A stretch of 57,654 bases of DNA from an uncultured bacterium (lineage in GTDB: Bacteria; Bacteroidota; Ignavibacteria; Kapaibacteriales; UBA4661), in NCBI GenBank assembly GCA_937899715.1, contig CALCNX010000006.1, forward strand, positions 1-57,654, in the 5' to 3' direction. Both the position numbers and the translations under genes were made by a program. Positions 43,410-50,877 of the stretch are shown in pieces. The notes below the pieces were generated by a model that was not told the DNA's origin, ran no database searches, and saw only the letters and a program-made list of their open reading frames with translations. Within the stretch, counting starts at the first letter, position 1; each line of letters opens with the position of its first letter.

Positions 43410-44405
43410 TTACGCACCGATTTTCACAACAAGGTCAACGAGACGATTCGAGTAGCCCCACTCGTTGTCGTACCAGCCGACAACTTTAACCGTGTTGCCG
43501 ATAACCATTGTACAATCGCTGTCAACGATACAGGAATGTGGGTTGCCAACGATGTCGCTGGAAACAAGCGGGTCTTCGGAGTACTCCATGATGCCCTTCA
43601 ATGCACCGTTTGCTGCGGCTTTCATAGCGGCGTTGACCTCTTCTTTGGTCGCCGTCTTTTTCAGGATTGCCGAAAAATCTGTGATTGAGCCGTCTGGCAC
43701 TGGTACACGAAGCGAGAAGCCGTTCAGTTTGCCTTCCAATTCCGGCAATACTTCGCCGACTGCTTTTGCAGCACCGGTTGAGGTCGGGATGATGTTGATG
43801 GCGGCAGAGCGGGCGCGGCGCAAGTCACTGTGCGGCAGGTCAAGGATGCGCTGGTCGTTAGTGTACGCATGAACTGTTGTCATCATGCCGCTTTCTACAC
43901 CAAATGCTTCGTGCAGAACTTTTACCATCGGCGCAAGGCAGTTTGTGGTGCAGGATGCGTTGGAAAGCACTTGTTCGCTGCCCTTTAGCACGTGGTCGTT
44001 GACACCCAAAACGATGGTAGCATCAACTTTATCTTTTGACGGAGCACTGATAATGACTTTTTTTGCACCATTGGCTACGTGCCGCAAGCACTCGTCTTTT
44101 TTCGTGTAGATGCCGGTGGATTCAATGACAATATCCACATCTTTCCATGGTAAGCCTTCGATAGTCTTCGATGCAGAAATTGCGATACTCTGACCGTTGA
44201 CCACAAGATTTGACCCGTCAACGCCTACCGTGCCGTTGAAACGACCATGAACGGAGTCATATTTAAGTAGGTGTGCGAGGGTTTTTACGTCGGTGATGTC
44301 GTTAATACCGACAAACTCAAGTTTACCCGGATGCGCCGAAAATGCAGCGCGAAGGAAGTTGCGACCAATACGACCAAAGCCGTTGATTGCTACGCGAATC
44401 GCCAT
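43410..44405 (-). CDS. gap: Glyceraldehyde-3-phosphate dehydrogenase
   Basis: Glycolytic/gluconeogenic enzyme converting glyceraldehyde 3-phosphate to 1,3-bisphosphoglycerate with NAD. 331 residues. AINGFGRIGRNFLRA opens the NAD fold; FVGINDITD supplies the Asp giving NAD preference; the nucleophile Cys152 is in SNASCTTNCLAP; the catalytic His follows in TTVHAYTNDQ; WYDNEWGYSNR closes the protein. ATG 44405 is chosen because the family begins MAIRVAING. A TATGTTTG element lies 87 bp upstream and a strong terminator follows, so it is probably a single transcript. Confidence 0.97.
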   Translation of the reverse strand: MAIRVAINGFGRIGRNFLRAAFSAHPGKLEFVGINDITDVKTLAHLLKYDSVHGRFNGTVGVDGSNLVVNGQSIAISASKTIEGLPWKDVDIVIESTGIYTKKDECLRHVANGAKKVIISAPSKDKVDATIVLGVNDHVLKGSEQVLSNASCTTNCLAPMVKVLHEAFGVESGMMTTVHAYTNDQRILDLPHSDLRRARSAAINIIPTSTGAAKAVGEVLPELEGKLNGFSLRVPVPDGSITDFSAILKKTATKEEVNAAMKAAANGALKGIMEYSEDPLVSSDIVGNPHSCIVDSDCTMVIGNTVKVVGWYDNEWGYSNRLVDLVVKIGA

Positions 44406-44491
44406 GAACGTTCTCCCAGAAAAACGATGAGACAAAATGAAGCATCATCCCAAGCAAAAGTGCCGTAATGATGCACGTATTTCTAACCGAA

Positions 44492-44499
44492 CAAACATA
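44492..44499 (-). promoter_or_regulatory. Possible -7 element for gap
   Basis: TATGTTTG on the minus strand fits TAnnTTTG, 87 bp before the gap start. No matching -33 box was seen. Confidence 0.4.
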
Positions 44500-44555
44500 C
44501 AAAAAAAACATCGCATATTCCCACAGAAAACGTATCGCAGTTTGCGCGGCTTTGC

Positions 44556-44563
44556 TATCTTTG
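44556..44563 (+). promoter_or_regulatory. Possible -7 element for the nuclease gene
   Basis: TATCTTTG followed by CAGG lies 67 bp before the ATG at 44631. A TTTG is 11 bases upstream, too close for a standard -33 box. Confidence 0.45.
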
Positions 44564-44630
44564 CAGGAACGGACGCGCTCGACTGTGTAGCGCACATAAT
44601 CCACATTTTTGCTTTTCAGGAGAGACGGCT

Positions 44631-45527
44631 ATGGCAACAAAAAAAGCGCTTTCTCGTAATGCTGCAATCGCAGTACTCATTATTGCAGTAGGTGCGCAGA
44701 TTTTCACCATGTGCAAAAAGAAATCTGACCAGACACCTGCACCGTCGGGCGGACAGCAGCAATCGGCACCGCAGCCAAACTCTACAGGAAGCATTCATTT
44801 GGAAATGGGTGTGCCTTCCGGGGGCAGCAGCGAACCTTCGTATTTACTTGTTCGCAAGCAATATGCTCTTTCCTATAATGCTACGAAAAATGTTCCTAAT
44901 TGGGTGAGTTCTAATCTGAATGCAAGCTATTTCGGTGCTACCGAGCGCAAGCAAGGGCAATTTATGCCAGACCCTGAGTTGCCATCGCAGTTCTACCACG
45001 TCCGGCATCAAGATTACAGCAACTCCGGCTATGACCGTGGGCATATGGTTCGCTCCGAAGAGCGCACCGCTTCGCGCGAGGACAATGACGCGACGTTCTA
45101 CACCACCAACCTTCTACCGCAGTATCACGACCTCAATGCCGGTCCTTGGCTGCGCTTGGAGGAGTTTTGCCAATATTTATCGCAGCGCAAAAATAAAGAG
45201 TTGTACATTATCTGTGGCGGCATTTATCCTAAAAATTATCAGACTATCGGCAAGAACAGTAAAGTTGCGGTTCCCAGCCACTGCTTCAAGATTATTGTTG
45301 TGTTGGAGCGCGGGCAGCGCTTAAAAGATGTGAATGAAAATACGACGGTCTTAGCGGCAATTATGCCGAACGTTGAGGGTATTGGGCATGAGCAGTGGCG
45401 TCAATACCAGACCACCGTTGATGAAATTGAGCGCCAGACCGGATACGACTTTCTGACAGCAGTGCCGGAAAAAATTCAGAAGGCTATCGAAAGCCGCAAA
45501 GCTGAATCGCTTGCACTGGCAAAATAG
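44631..45527 (+). CDS. DNA/RNA non-specific endonuclease (NUC family), membrane-anchored
   Basis: A 298-residue nuclease of the Serratia/NucA beta-beta-alpha metal type. The signature D-R-G-H is complete in SGYDRGHMVRSEERT (His138), followed by TFYTTNLLPQYHDLNAGPW, which holds the metal-binding Asn. A hydrophobic N-terminus (about 11-27) ends in MCKKK, so it is either a signal anchor or an imperfect lipoprotein signal with Cys28; a Gln/Pro/Ser-rich linker separates it from the enzyme. It probably degrades extracellular or periplasmic nucleic acid for nutrients. GGAGAG lies 7-12 nt before the ATG. Confidence 0.92.
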   Translation: MATKKALSRNAAIAVLIIAVGAQIFTMCKKKSDQTPAPSGGQQQSAPQPNSTGSIHLEMGVPSGGSSEPSYLLVRKQYALSYNATKNVPNWVSSNLNASYFGATERKQGQFMPDPELPSQFYHVRHQDYSNSGYDRGHMVRSEERTASREDNDATFYTTNLLPQYHDLNAGPWLRLEEFCQYLSQRKNKELYIICGGIYPKNYQTIGKNSKVAVPSHCFKIIVVLERGQRLKDVNENTTVLAAIMPNVEGIGHEQWRQYQTTVDEIERQTGYDFLTAVPEKIQKAIESRKAESLALAK

Positions 45528-45569
45528 CACCGTGAATTCAAGCACAAGCGGGCAGTCTGTTTTTCAGTA

Positions 45570-45601
45570 TTTGGAGGTTATTCAAAATTCTCTTATATTT
45601 G
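45570..45601 (+). promoter_or_regulatory. Promoter for tRNA-Ser
   Basis: TTTG (45570-45573), 20 bases, then TATATTTG (45594-45601) is a textbook Bacteroidota sigma-A promoter, 40 bp upstream of the tRNA. A small hairpin (CCGAC/GTCGG, 45623-45636) lies between it and the tRNA 5' end. Confidence 0.75.
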
Positions 45602-45641
45602 CAATCCCTTTACTACCAAAGTCCGACAATAGTCGGCTCAC

Positions 45642-45726
45642 GGAAGGTTCGCATAATGGTATTGCAGCAGTCTTGAAAACTGCCGAGCGCAAGCTCATGA
45701 GAGTTCGAGTCCCTCACCTTCCGCCA
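45642..45726 (+). tRNA. tRNA-Ser (anticodon UGA)
   Basis: An 85-nt class II tRNA. Acceptor stem GGAAGGT pairs with ACCTTCC (45716-45722), discriminator G and encoded CCA follow. D arm has a 3-bp stem (GCA/TGC) with GG in the loop. The anticodon arm GCAGT-CTTGAAA-ACTGC gives anticodon TGA, reading UCA. A long variable arm (GAGC-GCAA-GCTC) confirms serine. The T arm has TTCGAGT with one A-C mismatch in the stem. The anticodon is not UCA, so this is not a selenocysteine tRNA. Confidence 0.9.
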
Positions 45727-45737
45727 TTATTTTTTCC

Positions 45738-45773
45738 AAACCCGCACCATTATCGGCTTGCGGGTTTTGTTTT
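45738..45773 (+). terminator. Terminator after tRNA-Ser
   Basis: Stem AAACCCGCA (45738-45746) with TGCGGGTTT (45759-45767) and a T-rich tail ending TGTTTT lies 11 bp past the tRNA. Confidence 0.8.
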
Positions 45774-45808
45774 ATGCGGTACATAGTGTGTTTGTTCAGT
45801 ATAATAAC

Positions 45809-45848
45809 AAAAGCCACTAGCGAGCAACAATACTCGTCAGTGGCTTTT
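45809..45848 (-). terminator. Terminator after RNase P RNA
   Basis: On the minus strand AAAAGCCACT (45848-45839) pairs with AGTGGCTTTT (45818-45809), with an inner CGAG/CTCG stem, followed by GTTATT. It lies 14 bp past the end of the RNase P RNA. Confidence 0.75.
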
Positions 45849-45862
45849 GAATATAAATTTTC

Positions 45863-46360
45863 GTGAAAATGCGGTAAGCCGAATTCTGTCTTTTGCGCTG
45901 CCTGTTGAACTGGGAAGCGAGAGCGCAAGAGGTGATTATTTATCTGGGAAGCGCATTACTACGCTCCTCGTGCAGCCTACCCGAATGAAGCGAAGGAGCA
46001 TATTACATCTCACTTCTGTTACACGAGCCGCGTAATGACGTACCTACATTCGGGGTAGCGTCCTTCATTCTTACTTGACTTTGCTCCTTGCGGGGTTTGC
46101 CCTGCCATTCGATGTTACCATGAATGCGGTAAGCTCTTACCTCACCTTTTCACCCTTACCTGAGAAGAACACTTCGGTAAAGAAATACTCGCCCCAGGCG
46201 GTTTGTTTTCTGTGGCACTTTCCATCGGCTTGCCTGAAAGTGCACGATTGCTCGTGGGTATCACGCTCTCAAGTTTACCGTCCGGTCGTTAACCGGCGCA
46301 ATGCTCTTTGGAGTTCGGACTTTCCTCAGAAAGCCTATTGCTATGCTTTCCGCAATCACC
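45863..46360 (-). ncRNA. rnpB: RNase P RNA, class A, unusually long
   Basis: Catalytic RNA of ribonuclease P, which trims tRNA 5' ends. The conserved segments appear in order on the minus strand: GAGGAAAGTCCGAACTCC (about 46328-46311), the J11/12-type AGGTGAGGTAAGAGCTTACCG, GGCAAACCCC...GGAGCAAAGTCAAGTA, CGGGTAGGCTGC, and ACAGAATTCGGCTTACC at the 3' end. Terminal helix P1 is formed by GTGATTGCGG and CCGCATTTTCAC, which sets the ends. At about 498 nt it is over 100 nt longer than most class A RNAs; the extra length lies mostly between the GTCAAGTA segment and GGGTAGGCTGC and in the P12 region. The gene follows the zinc-ribbon gene by 54 bp. Confidence 0.93.
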
Positions 46361-46414
46361 TGCATTTCCACGAGAGTTTTTCAATATACTGTAAGCCTGT
46401 ATCGGCTAACAATG

Positions 46415-47134
46415 TTAAGCGACAACCTGCATTTCTTCTGGATAGAGAAGCCGTCCGCAGCTTTCACAGGTAAAAATCATTTTGTAGGTGCGCATCTCCA
46501 CAATTCGCTGCGGTGGGACGGCACTAAAGCAGCCCGCACAGCAATTCTTGCGCACAGGTACGGTTGTGTCGTTGTGATATTCTTTAATATGTTCGTACTG
46601 AACGATGATATTTTTCGGCAATTTAGAAAGTAAATCTGCTCGTTTAGAAAGCAGCGATGTAATTTCTTCATTGTGCTCACTCGAAAGTTCATTGAGTTCT
46701 TGCTCGCGGTCAGCCAAGCGCATTCTGGCATCGTCCATATCCTCGAACTGTCCATCATACACTCGCTGCAAGTTTTCCTCGGTCATCAGCGTTGAGCCGA
46801 TAGTTTTGTCAATGTCGCGCAGTTCATTTTTGAGCGATTCCACCTCTTTGGTAATCGCGTCAAACTCACGGTTATTGCGCACGTTGAACTGCTGTTCGGA
46901 AAGTTTCTTTTCTTTGTCGAGCAGTTCTTGTGCACGAATCTTCGCATTGGCGCGGGTTTGGAGGATGTCGTCTATGTGTTTTTGCGTTGTGTCAACTGCT
47001 TGCTGACGCATACGCACTTCTTTTTCGAGTAACTTGACCTCGTAAGGTAAGTCGCCAAGCTCTTCCTGAAGCTCTGCGAGTTCGTTATCAATGTGCGTGA
47101 TAGCCGACAAAAGTTGGAGTTGTTCGAGAACCAT
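46415..47134 (-). CDS. Zinc-ribbon coiled-coil protein (DUF164/zf-RING_7)
   Basis: A 239-residue protein made of a long antiparallel coiled coil (about 1-185) and a C-terminal four-cysteine zinc ribbon (CCAGCFSAVPPQ and FTCESCGRLLYP). The family is widespread and often located next to Nif3-like and RNase P RNA genes, as here. Its function is poorly known; a link to nucleic-acid or RNA handling is suggested by the zinc ribbon and location. ATG 47134 begins the coiled coil. Confidence 0.9.
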   Translation of the reverse strand: MVLEQLQLLSAITHIDNELAELQEELGDLPYEVKLLEKEVRMRQQAVDTTQKHIDDILQTRANAKIRAQELLDKEKKLSEQQFNVRNNREFDAITKEVESLKNELRDIDKTIGSTLMTEENLQRVYDGQFEDMDDARMRLADREQELNELSSEHNEEITSLLSKRADLLSKLPKNIIVQYEHIKEYHNDTTVPVRKNCCAGCFSAVPPQRIVEMRTYKMIFTCESCGRLLYPEEMQVVA

Positions 47135-47227
47135 ACGTCATTCCTCGTTTAGAGTAAAATCTAGGGTAAAATCGTGCAATAAAATAAAACTGTAAAAAAT
47201 AATACTATGTCGTCAGTTAGCAATACA

Positions 47228-48067
47228 TCAGTGGTGAAGCGTACGTTCTTGTGCCGAGCGATACTCTTCGGTATTGGGATAATATAAAATCGGATTGGGA
47301 AGCATTCGTGAGCGCATTACGGTAAGCGCCTCGTCTTCTTTGCCCGCAATTTCTTCCACCAATGCCGCAAGACCGAGAGGAACGAATTGCTCCATTTCGT
47401 AATGCCCGGCATCAATGAGTGTCAGCAAGCCTTCTGTTCTGTGAAAGTCGTGATATTTCAAATCAGCCGTGATAAACGCATCTACATTTGCCGCTAAAGC
47501 ATCGTCTATAAAGGATGCTCCGCTCCCGCCAACAATTGCCACGCGCCGAATTAGAGCGCTTTTTCCCGTATTCCGACGCACAGGTGCGTTGGTAACAGAA
47601 TGAATTCGCGCAACAAAATCCATAATGGTTTCGGGTGTGTCAAGTGAAGCCTCAATTCCCATGCCAAAACTATGATGTAAAACATCGGGAACAAGCGGTT
47701 GCTCCACTTTTAATCTCAGTCGCTCCGCAAGCAGAGTGCTTGTACCTTTGGAAAAAGCATCAAAATTGGTGTGTGCTATCACAAGCGCGATGCGATTCGC
47801 TATCAATGTCGTGCAAATCCGCCCAACGCGCTCGGACTCAGTGATGGCTGTGAGTGGTGCAAAAATCAAAGGATGAAATGCCACAATGCAGTCTGCACCA
47901 CGCTCCAGTGCTTCTTCCGCAACAGCATCCGTTAGCTCCATCGTTACCAAGACAGACGAAATTTCGCTGCGACCGCTTTGGAGCTGAAGTCCGATACGGT
48001 CGCCTTTCATTGCCGTAGCAGGTGGGAGGCGGTGTTCAAGCGATTGTACAAATGTATGCAGATTCAT
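47228..48067 (-). CDS. Nif3-like dinuclear metal-centre hexameric protein
   Basis: A 279-residue Nif3/YbgI/YqfO family protein (often annotated GTP cyclohydrolase I type 2). Metal-binding residues are visible in AFHPLIF, IAHTNFDA and LIDAGHYEMEQ. The family forms hexamers with two metals per subunit; the true substrate is unclear. This version lacks the middle PII-like insertion. It begins a run with the zinc-ribbon gene and rnpB, a common arrangement. A well-formed promoter overlaps its start, so its mRNA may have almost no leader. Confidence 0.9.
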   Translation of the reverse strand: MNLHTFVQSLEHRLPPATAMKGDRIGLQLQSGRSEISSVLVTMELTDAVAEEALERGADCIVAFHPLIFAPLTAITESERVGRICTTLIANRIALVIAHTNFDAFSKGTSTLLAERLRLKVEQPLVPDVLHHSFGMGIEASLDTPETIMDFVARIHSVTNAPVRRNTGKSALIRRVAIVGGSGASFIDDALAANVDAFITADLKYHDFHRTEGLLTLIDAGHYEMEQFVPLGLAALVEEIAGKEDEALTVMRSRMLPNPILYYPNTEEYRSAQERTLHH

Positions 48068-48074
48068 GGTGCTA

Positions 48075-48124
48075 CAAATGTAAGAAACTTTAGCGTCATA
48101 TTAGCAAACACCGTAAAGTTTCTT
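48075..48124 (-). promoter_or_regulatory. Promoter with overlapping inverted repeat ahead of the Nif3-like gene
   Basis: Minus strand: TTTG (48108-48105), 22 bases, TACATTTG (48082-48075), then the ATG at 48067. A perfect 11-bp inverted repeat, AAGAAACTTTA (48082-48092) and TAAAGTTTCTT (48114-48124), brackets the -33 box. It could be an operator or a terminator hairpin for egtD, although no T-run follows. Confidence 0.6.
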
Positions 48125-48133
48125 CCTCTGTTC

Positions 48134-49234
48134 TTACACTATTTTTATCCCTGGAGGCGCATTGGAGACGGCAAACAAATAGACACTAAAGTATCGCCGA
48201 CTGTCTTGCCATGACGCTTCGAGGGTAAATCCTGTATCGGAAGCAAGAGTCTCCAACATGGGCGTATCGAATTTGTGCGAATACTCCGTATGGATGCGCT
48301 CCCCCGCAGCAATGGCAATACGCTTACCGCCAAGATACAATGTATTGTAGCTCGAACTCTCCAAATACAGTTCCACACGAGATTCTGCTTCGTTGTAAAA
48401 TGCCACGTGCTTGTAGAACTGAAGTGGTATTTGGGTAGACAACTCGTTATTAAGACGGTGCAAGATATTGAGATTGAATGCGGCAGTAACACCTGCAGCA
48501 TCATTGTACGCAGAGTGAAGGGTTTCCACCGATTTCGTTCCCTCCGCGCTCATATCAGCAGCAAGTAAGAGTACATCGCCCTTGAAAAGCAAGCGCCGCA
48601 AATCAGCCAGAAATGTGGCTGCTTCACTTCGTGTTAAATTACCGATAGTGGAACCCGGAAAATATACGATGAGTTGTGCATTAGAGAGTGTCAAATTGCG
48701 TTCTGCGACAATATACTCCACTCCCTGCAAGAAGTCTGCACATACAGCTTGCATCTGGATGGCGGGGAATTCTTCCTGTAATCGTTCGCAGGATTCGCGC
48801 AAAAATTCTTCGGAAATATCAATCGGGAGATAACGTACGTCGGCTTTCGCAGTACCGAGAGCCTGATTTGTCTGGCGCTGATCAAGCACCTCCAAGAGCC
48901 GTCGCGTCTTCTTTCCACTTCCCGCTCCAAGCTCAAGAAGCCAGCAATCTTGTTCGGTTTGAGCAATGATTTCGTCGGCGTAGCGGTCTATAATTTCCTG
49001 CTCGGCACGGGTTAGGTAGTATTCCGGCAACTCTGTTATTTGCTCGAACAGTTCCGAGCCTCGTTTGTCGTACAGATACTTTGGAAGAAGAAACTTATGT
49101 TCAGCACTCAAGCCACGCATCGCATCTTCAGAGAGGGAATTATGCTCATTCCCGCGCAAATGAATAAATTGCGCCGAAGGCGAAGAATAATGCACGAGGG
49201 GGCGTGTATCGGGCGGTGTGGCAACAAGAACCAT
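48134..49234 (-). CDS. egtD: L-histidine N-alpha-methyltransferase (EgtD-like)
   Basis: Transfers three methyl groups from SAM to the alpha-amine of histidine, giving hercynine, the first step of ergothioneine synthesis. 366 residues. SAM-binding ELGAGSGKKTRRLLE, the family motif YFPGSTIGNL, the histidine-recognising AYNDAAGVTAAFN with its Asn, and TEYSHKF with Glu and Ser that hold the substrate amine are all kept. The matching EgtB sulfoxide synthase is not adjacent. It is 123 bp downstream of gltD on the same strand. A related family methylates other substrates, but the conserved residues favour histidine. Confidence 0.9.
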   Translation of the reverse strand: MVLVATPPDTRPLVHYSSPSAQFIHLRGNEHNSLSEDAMRGLSAEHKFLLPKYLYDKRGSELFEQITELPEYYLTRAEQEIIDRYADEIIAQTEQDCWLLELGAGSGKKTRRLLEVLDQRQTNQALGTAKADVRYLPIDISEEFLRESCERLQEEFPAIQMQAVCADFLQGVEYIVAERNLTLSNAQLIVYFPGSTIGNLTRSEAATFLADLRRLLFKGDVLLLAADMSAEGTKSVETLHSAYNDAAGVTAAFNLNILHRLNNELSTQIPLQFYKHVAFYNEAESRVELYLESSSYNTLYLGGKRIAIAAGERIHTEYSHKFDTPMLETLASDTGFTLEASWQDSRRYFSVYLFAVSNAPPGIKIV

Positions 49235-49357
49235 AAAAAACGAGCATTGATGAATAAGCCTTACAGCTTGGGAACTGACGGTTTAGCTGAGACAACAAAC
49301 GCAAGCCACGAATTTATATTGTGGTGCTCTTGTGCAAATGCCCTCTTCTTCGTCTTC

Positions 49358-50845
49358 TTATATCGTCAAAATAGCTGTATCATCAATCACGACGGTATCA
49401 CGAAGCGGGTCAGGAAGAACGCTTTCGCCCATAAGATATTCGTCCACCGACCGTGCAATGCTGCGCCCTTCGGCAATCGCCCACACAACCAGCGATGCGC
49501 CCCGCGTACAATCTCCGGCTGCAAAAATCCCCGCTTGCCCCGTAGAGCCGCCCGCTCTGGCGGCTACCTTGCCTGTTTTGGTTGTTTCTACTTCCAACTG
49601 GCGTAAAAGCTGGTATTCAGGATAATTGAAACCAACGGCAATCAAAACTAAATCCGCTGGAATCAATACTTTTTCGCCCTTGATGAGATGCGGCGTGGCG
49701 CGTTCTTCGGCACGAGCCTTGCGGTTGAGACGCGCTGCTTCAATTGCTACCACATTTCCTGTGGAGTCGCCCACAAAACGCTGCGTAACCATTGTAAAGA
49801 GTCGTTCGCAGCCTTCTTCGTGCGAACTTGAATCTAGATAGACCGTCGGCACAAGGGGCCATGCGCTATTGTGTTCTGTGCCTTCTGCCGGACGGATGTG
49901 GATGTCGAATTGCGTTACTGACTTCGCGCCCTGACGATTTGCCGTCCCAATGCAATCCGCACCCGTGTCGCCACCACCAATGACCACGACGTGCTTTCCT
50001 TCAGCATTGATGCGCTCTTCTGCCGGAATACTGTCGCCACAATCAGCGCGGTTTTGCTGCGTAAGATATTCCATTGCCGGATGAATCCCCGCTAATTCTC
50101 GCCCTTCAATCGGCACATCGCGCTCTACGCTTGAGCCGATTGCAAGCACGACAGCATCAAACTCACGTTTCAAGCGCCATGCAGGAAATTTTACCCCCAC
50201 CTCGGTATTGGTCTGAAATTTTACTCCCTCAGCGCGAAGCTGCTCAATGCGTCGTTCTACAACGTTCTTGGCAAGTTTGAAGTTGGGAATACCGTAGAGC
50301 AGCAAACCACCCAGCCTATCACTTTTCTCAAACACGGTGACTGTATGTCCGGCACGATTCAGTTGCTGTGCTGCCGCCAGCCCCGCCGGTCCCGAACCAA
50401 TGATTGCCACACGCTTACCGGTGCGGAAACTCGGCGGTTCCGGCGTAATCCAGCCCTCAGCAAAGCCTCTATCCACAATCGCATTTTCAATGGACTTTAT
50501 CGTTACTGCTGGAGCGTTGATGGCAAGAACGCATGAGGACTCACATGGCGCAGGGCAGGTACGCCCGGTGAACTCAGGGAAATTATTCGTCGCATGGAGT
50601 TGGTCTAGTGCCTCGCGCCAATCATTGTTGTACACAAGGTCGTTCCACGTTGGGATCAGATTGCCAAGCGGACAGCCGGACATACAAAAGGGCGTTCCGC
50701 AGTCCATACAGCGTGCGCCTTGCTCCTGCGCTTGCACAACAGGCAGCGCAAATTCAAATTCGCCGAAGTGCTTTTTGCGCTCGTCGGCAGACTGCTTTTG
50801 CGGGGTTTTGCGCCCGTATTCGAGAAAGCCTGTGGGTTTGCCCAT
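49358..50845 (-). CDS. gltD: Glutamate synthase small (beta) subunit
   Basis: The electron-supplying subunit of NADPH-GOGAT, with 495 residues. N-terminal Cys clusters for two 4Fe-4S centres (ARCMDCGTPFCMSGCPLGN and GRTCPAPCESSC) are followed by an FAD site (VAIIGSGPAGLAAAQ) and an NADPH site (VVIGGGDTGADCIGT), and AGIFAAGDCTRGASLVVWAIAEGR closes it. It passes electrons to GltB for reductive transfer of glutamine's amide to 2-oxoglutarate. Unusually, an amidase gene lies between it and gltB; it starts 32 bp after the amidase stop. Confidence 0.96.
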   Translation of the reverse strand: MGKPTGFLEYGRKTPQKQSADERKKHFGEFEFALPVVQAQEQGARCMDCGTPFCMSGCPLGNLIPTWNDLVYNNDWREALDQLHATNNFPEFTGRTCPAPCESSCVLAINAPAVTIKSIENAIVDRGFAEGWITPEPPSFRTGKRVAIIGSGPAGLAAAQQLNRAGHTVTVFEKSDRLGGLLLYGIPNFKLAKNVVERRIEQLRAEGVKFQTNTEVGVKFPAWRLKREFDAVVLAIGSSVERDVPIEGRELAGIHPAMEYLTQQNRADCGDSIPAEERINAEGKHVVVIGGGDTGADCIGTANRQGAKSVTQFDIHIRPAEGTEHNSAWPLVPTVYLDSSSHEEGCERLFTMVTQRFVGDSTGNVVAIEAARLNRKARAEERATPHLIKGEKVLIPADLVLIAVGFNYPEYQLLRQLEVETTKTGKVAARAGGSTGQAGIFAAGDCTRGASLVVWAIAEGRSIARSVDEYLMGESVLPDPLRDTVVIDDTAILTI

Positions 50846-50877
50846 GATAGTGGTCGTTTATGTGAAAGTAGAATTTT

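Noticed and set aside
45642..45726. tRNA-Sec to go with selD
   Set aside because: The anticodon is UGA, which reads UCA (Ser); Sec needs anticodon UCA, and the acceptor/T-arm lengths are those of tRNA-Ser.
45847..46633. Open frames on the plus strand across 45847-46633
   Set aside because: They lie over the RNase P RNA and the reverse strand of the zinc-ribbon gene; their sequences have no protein-like pattern.
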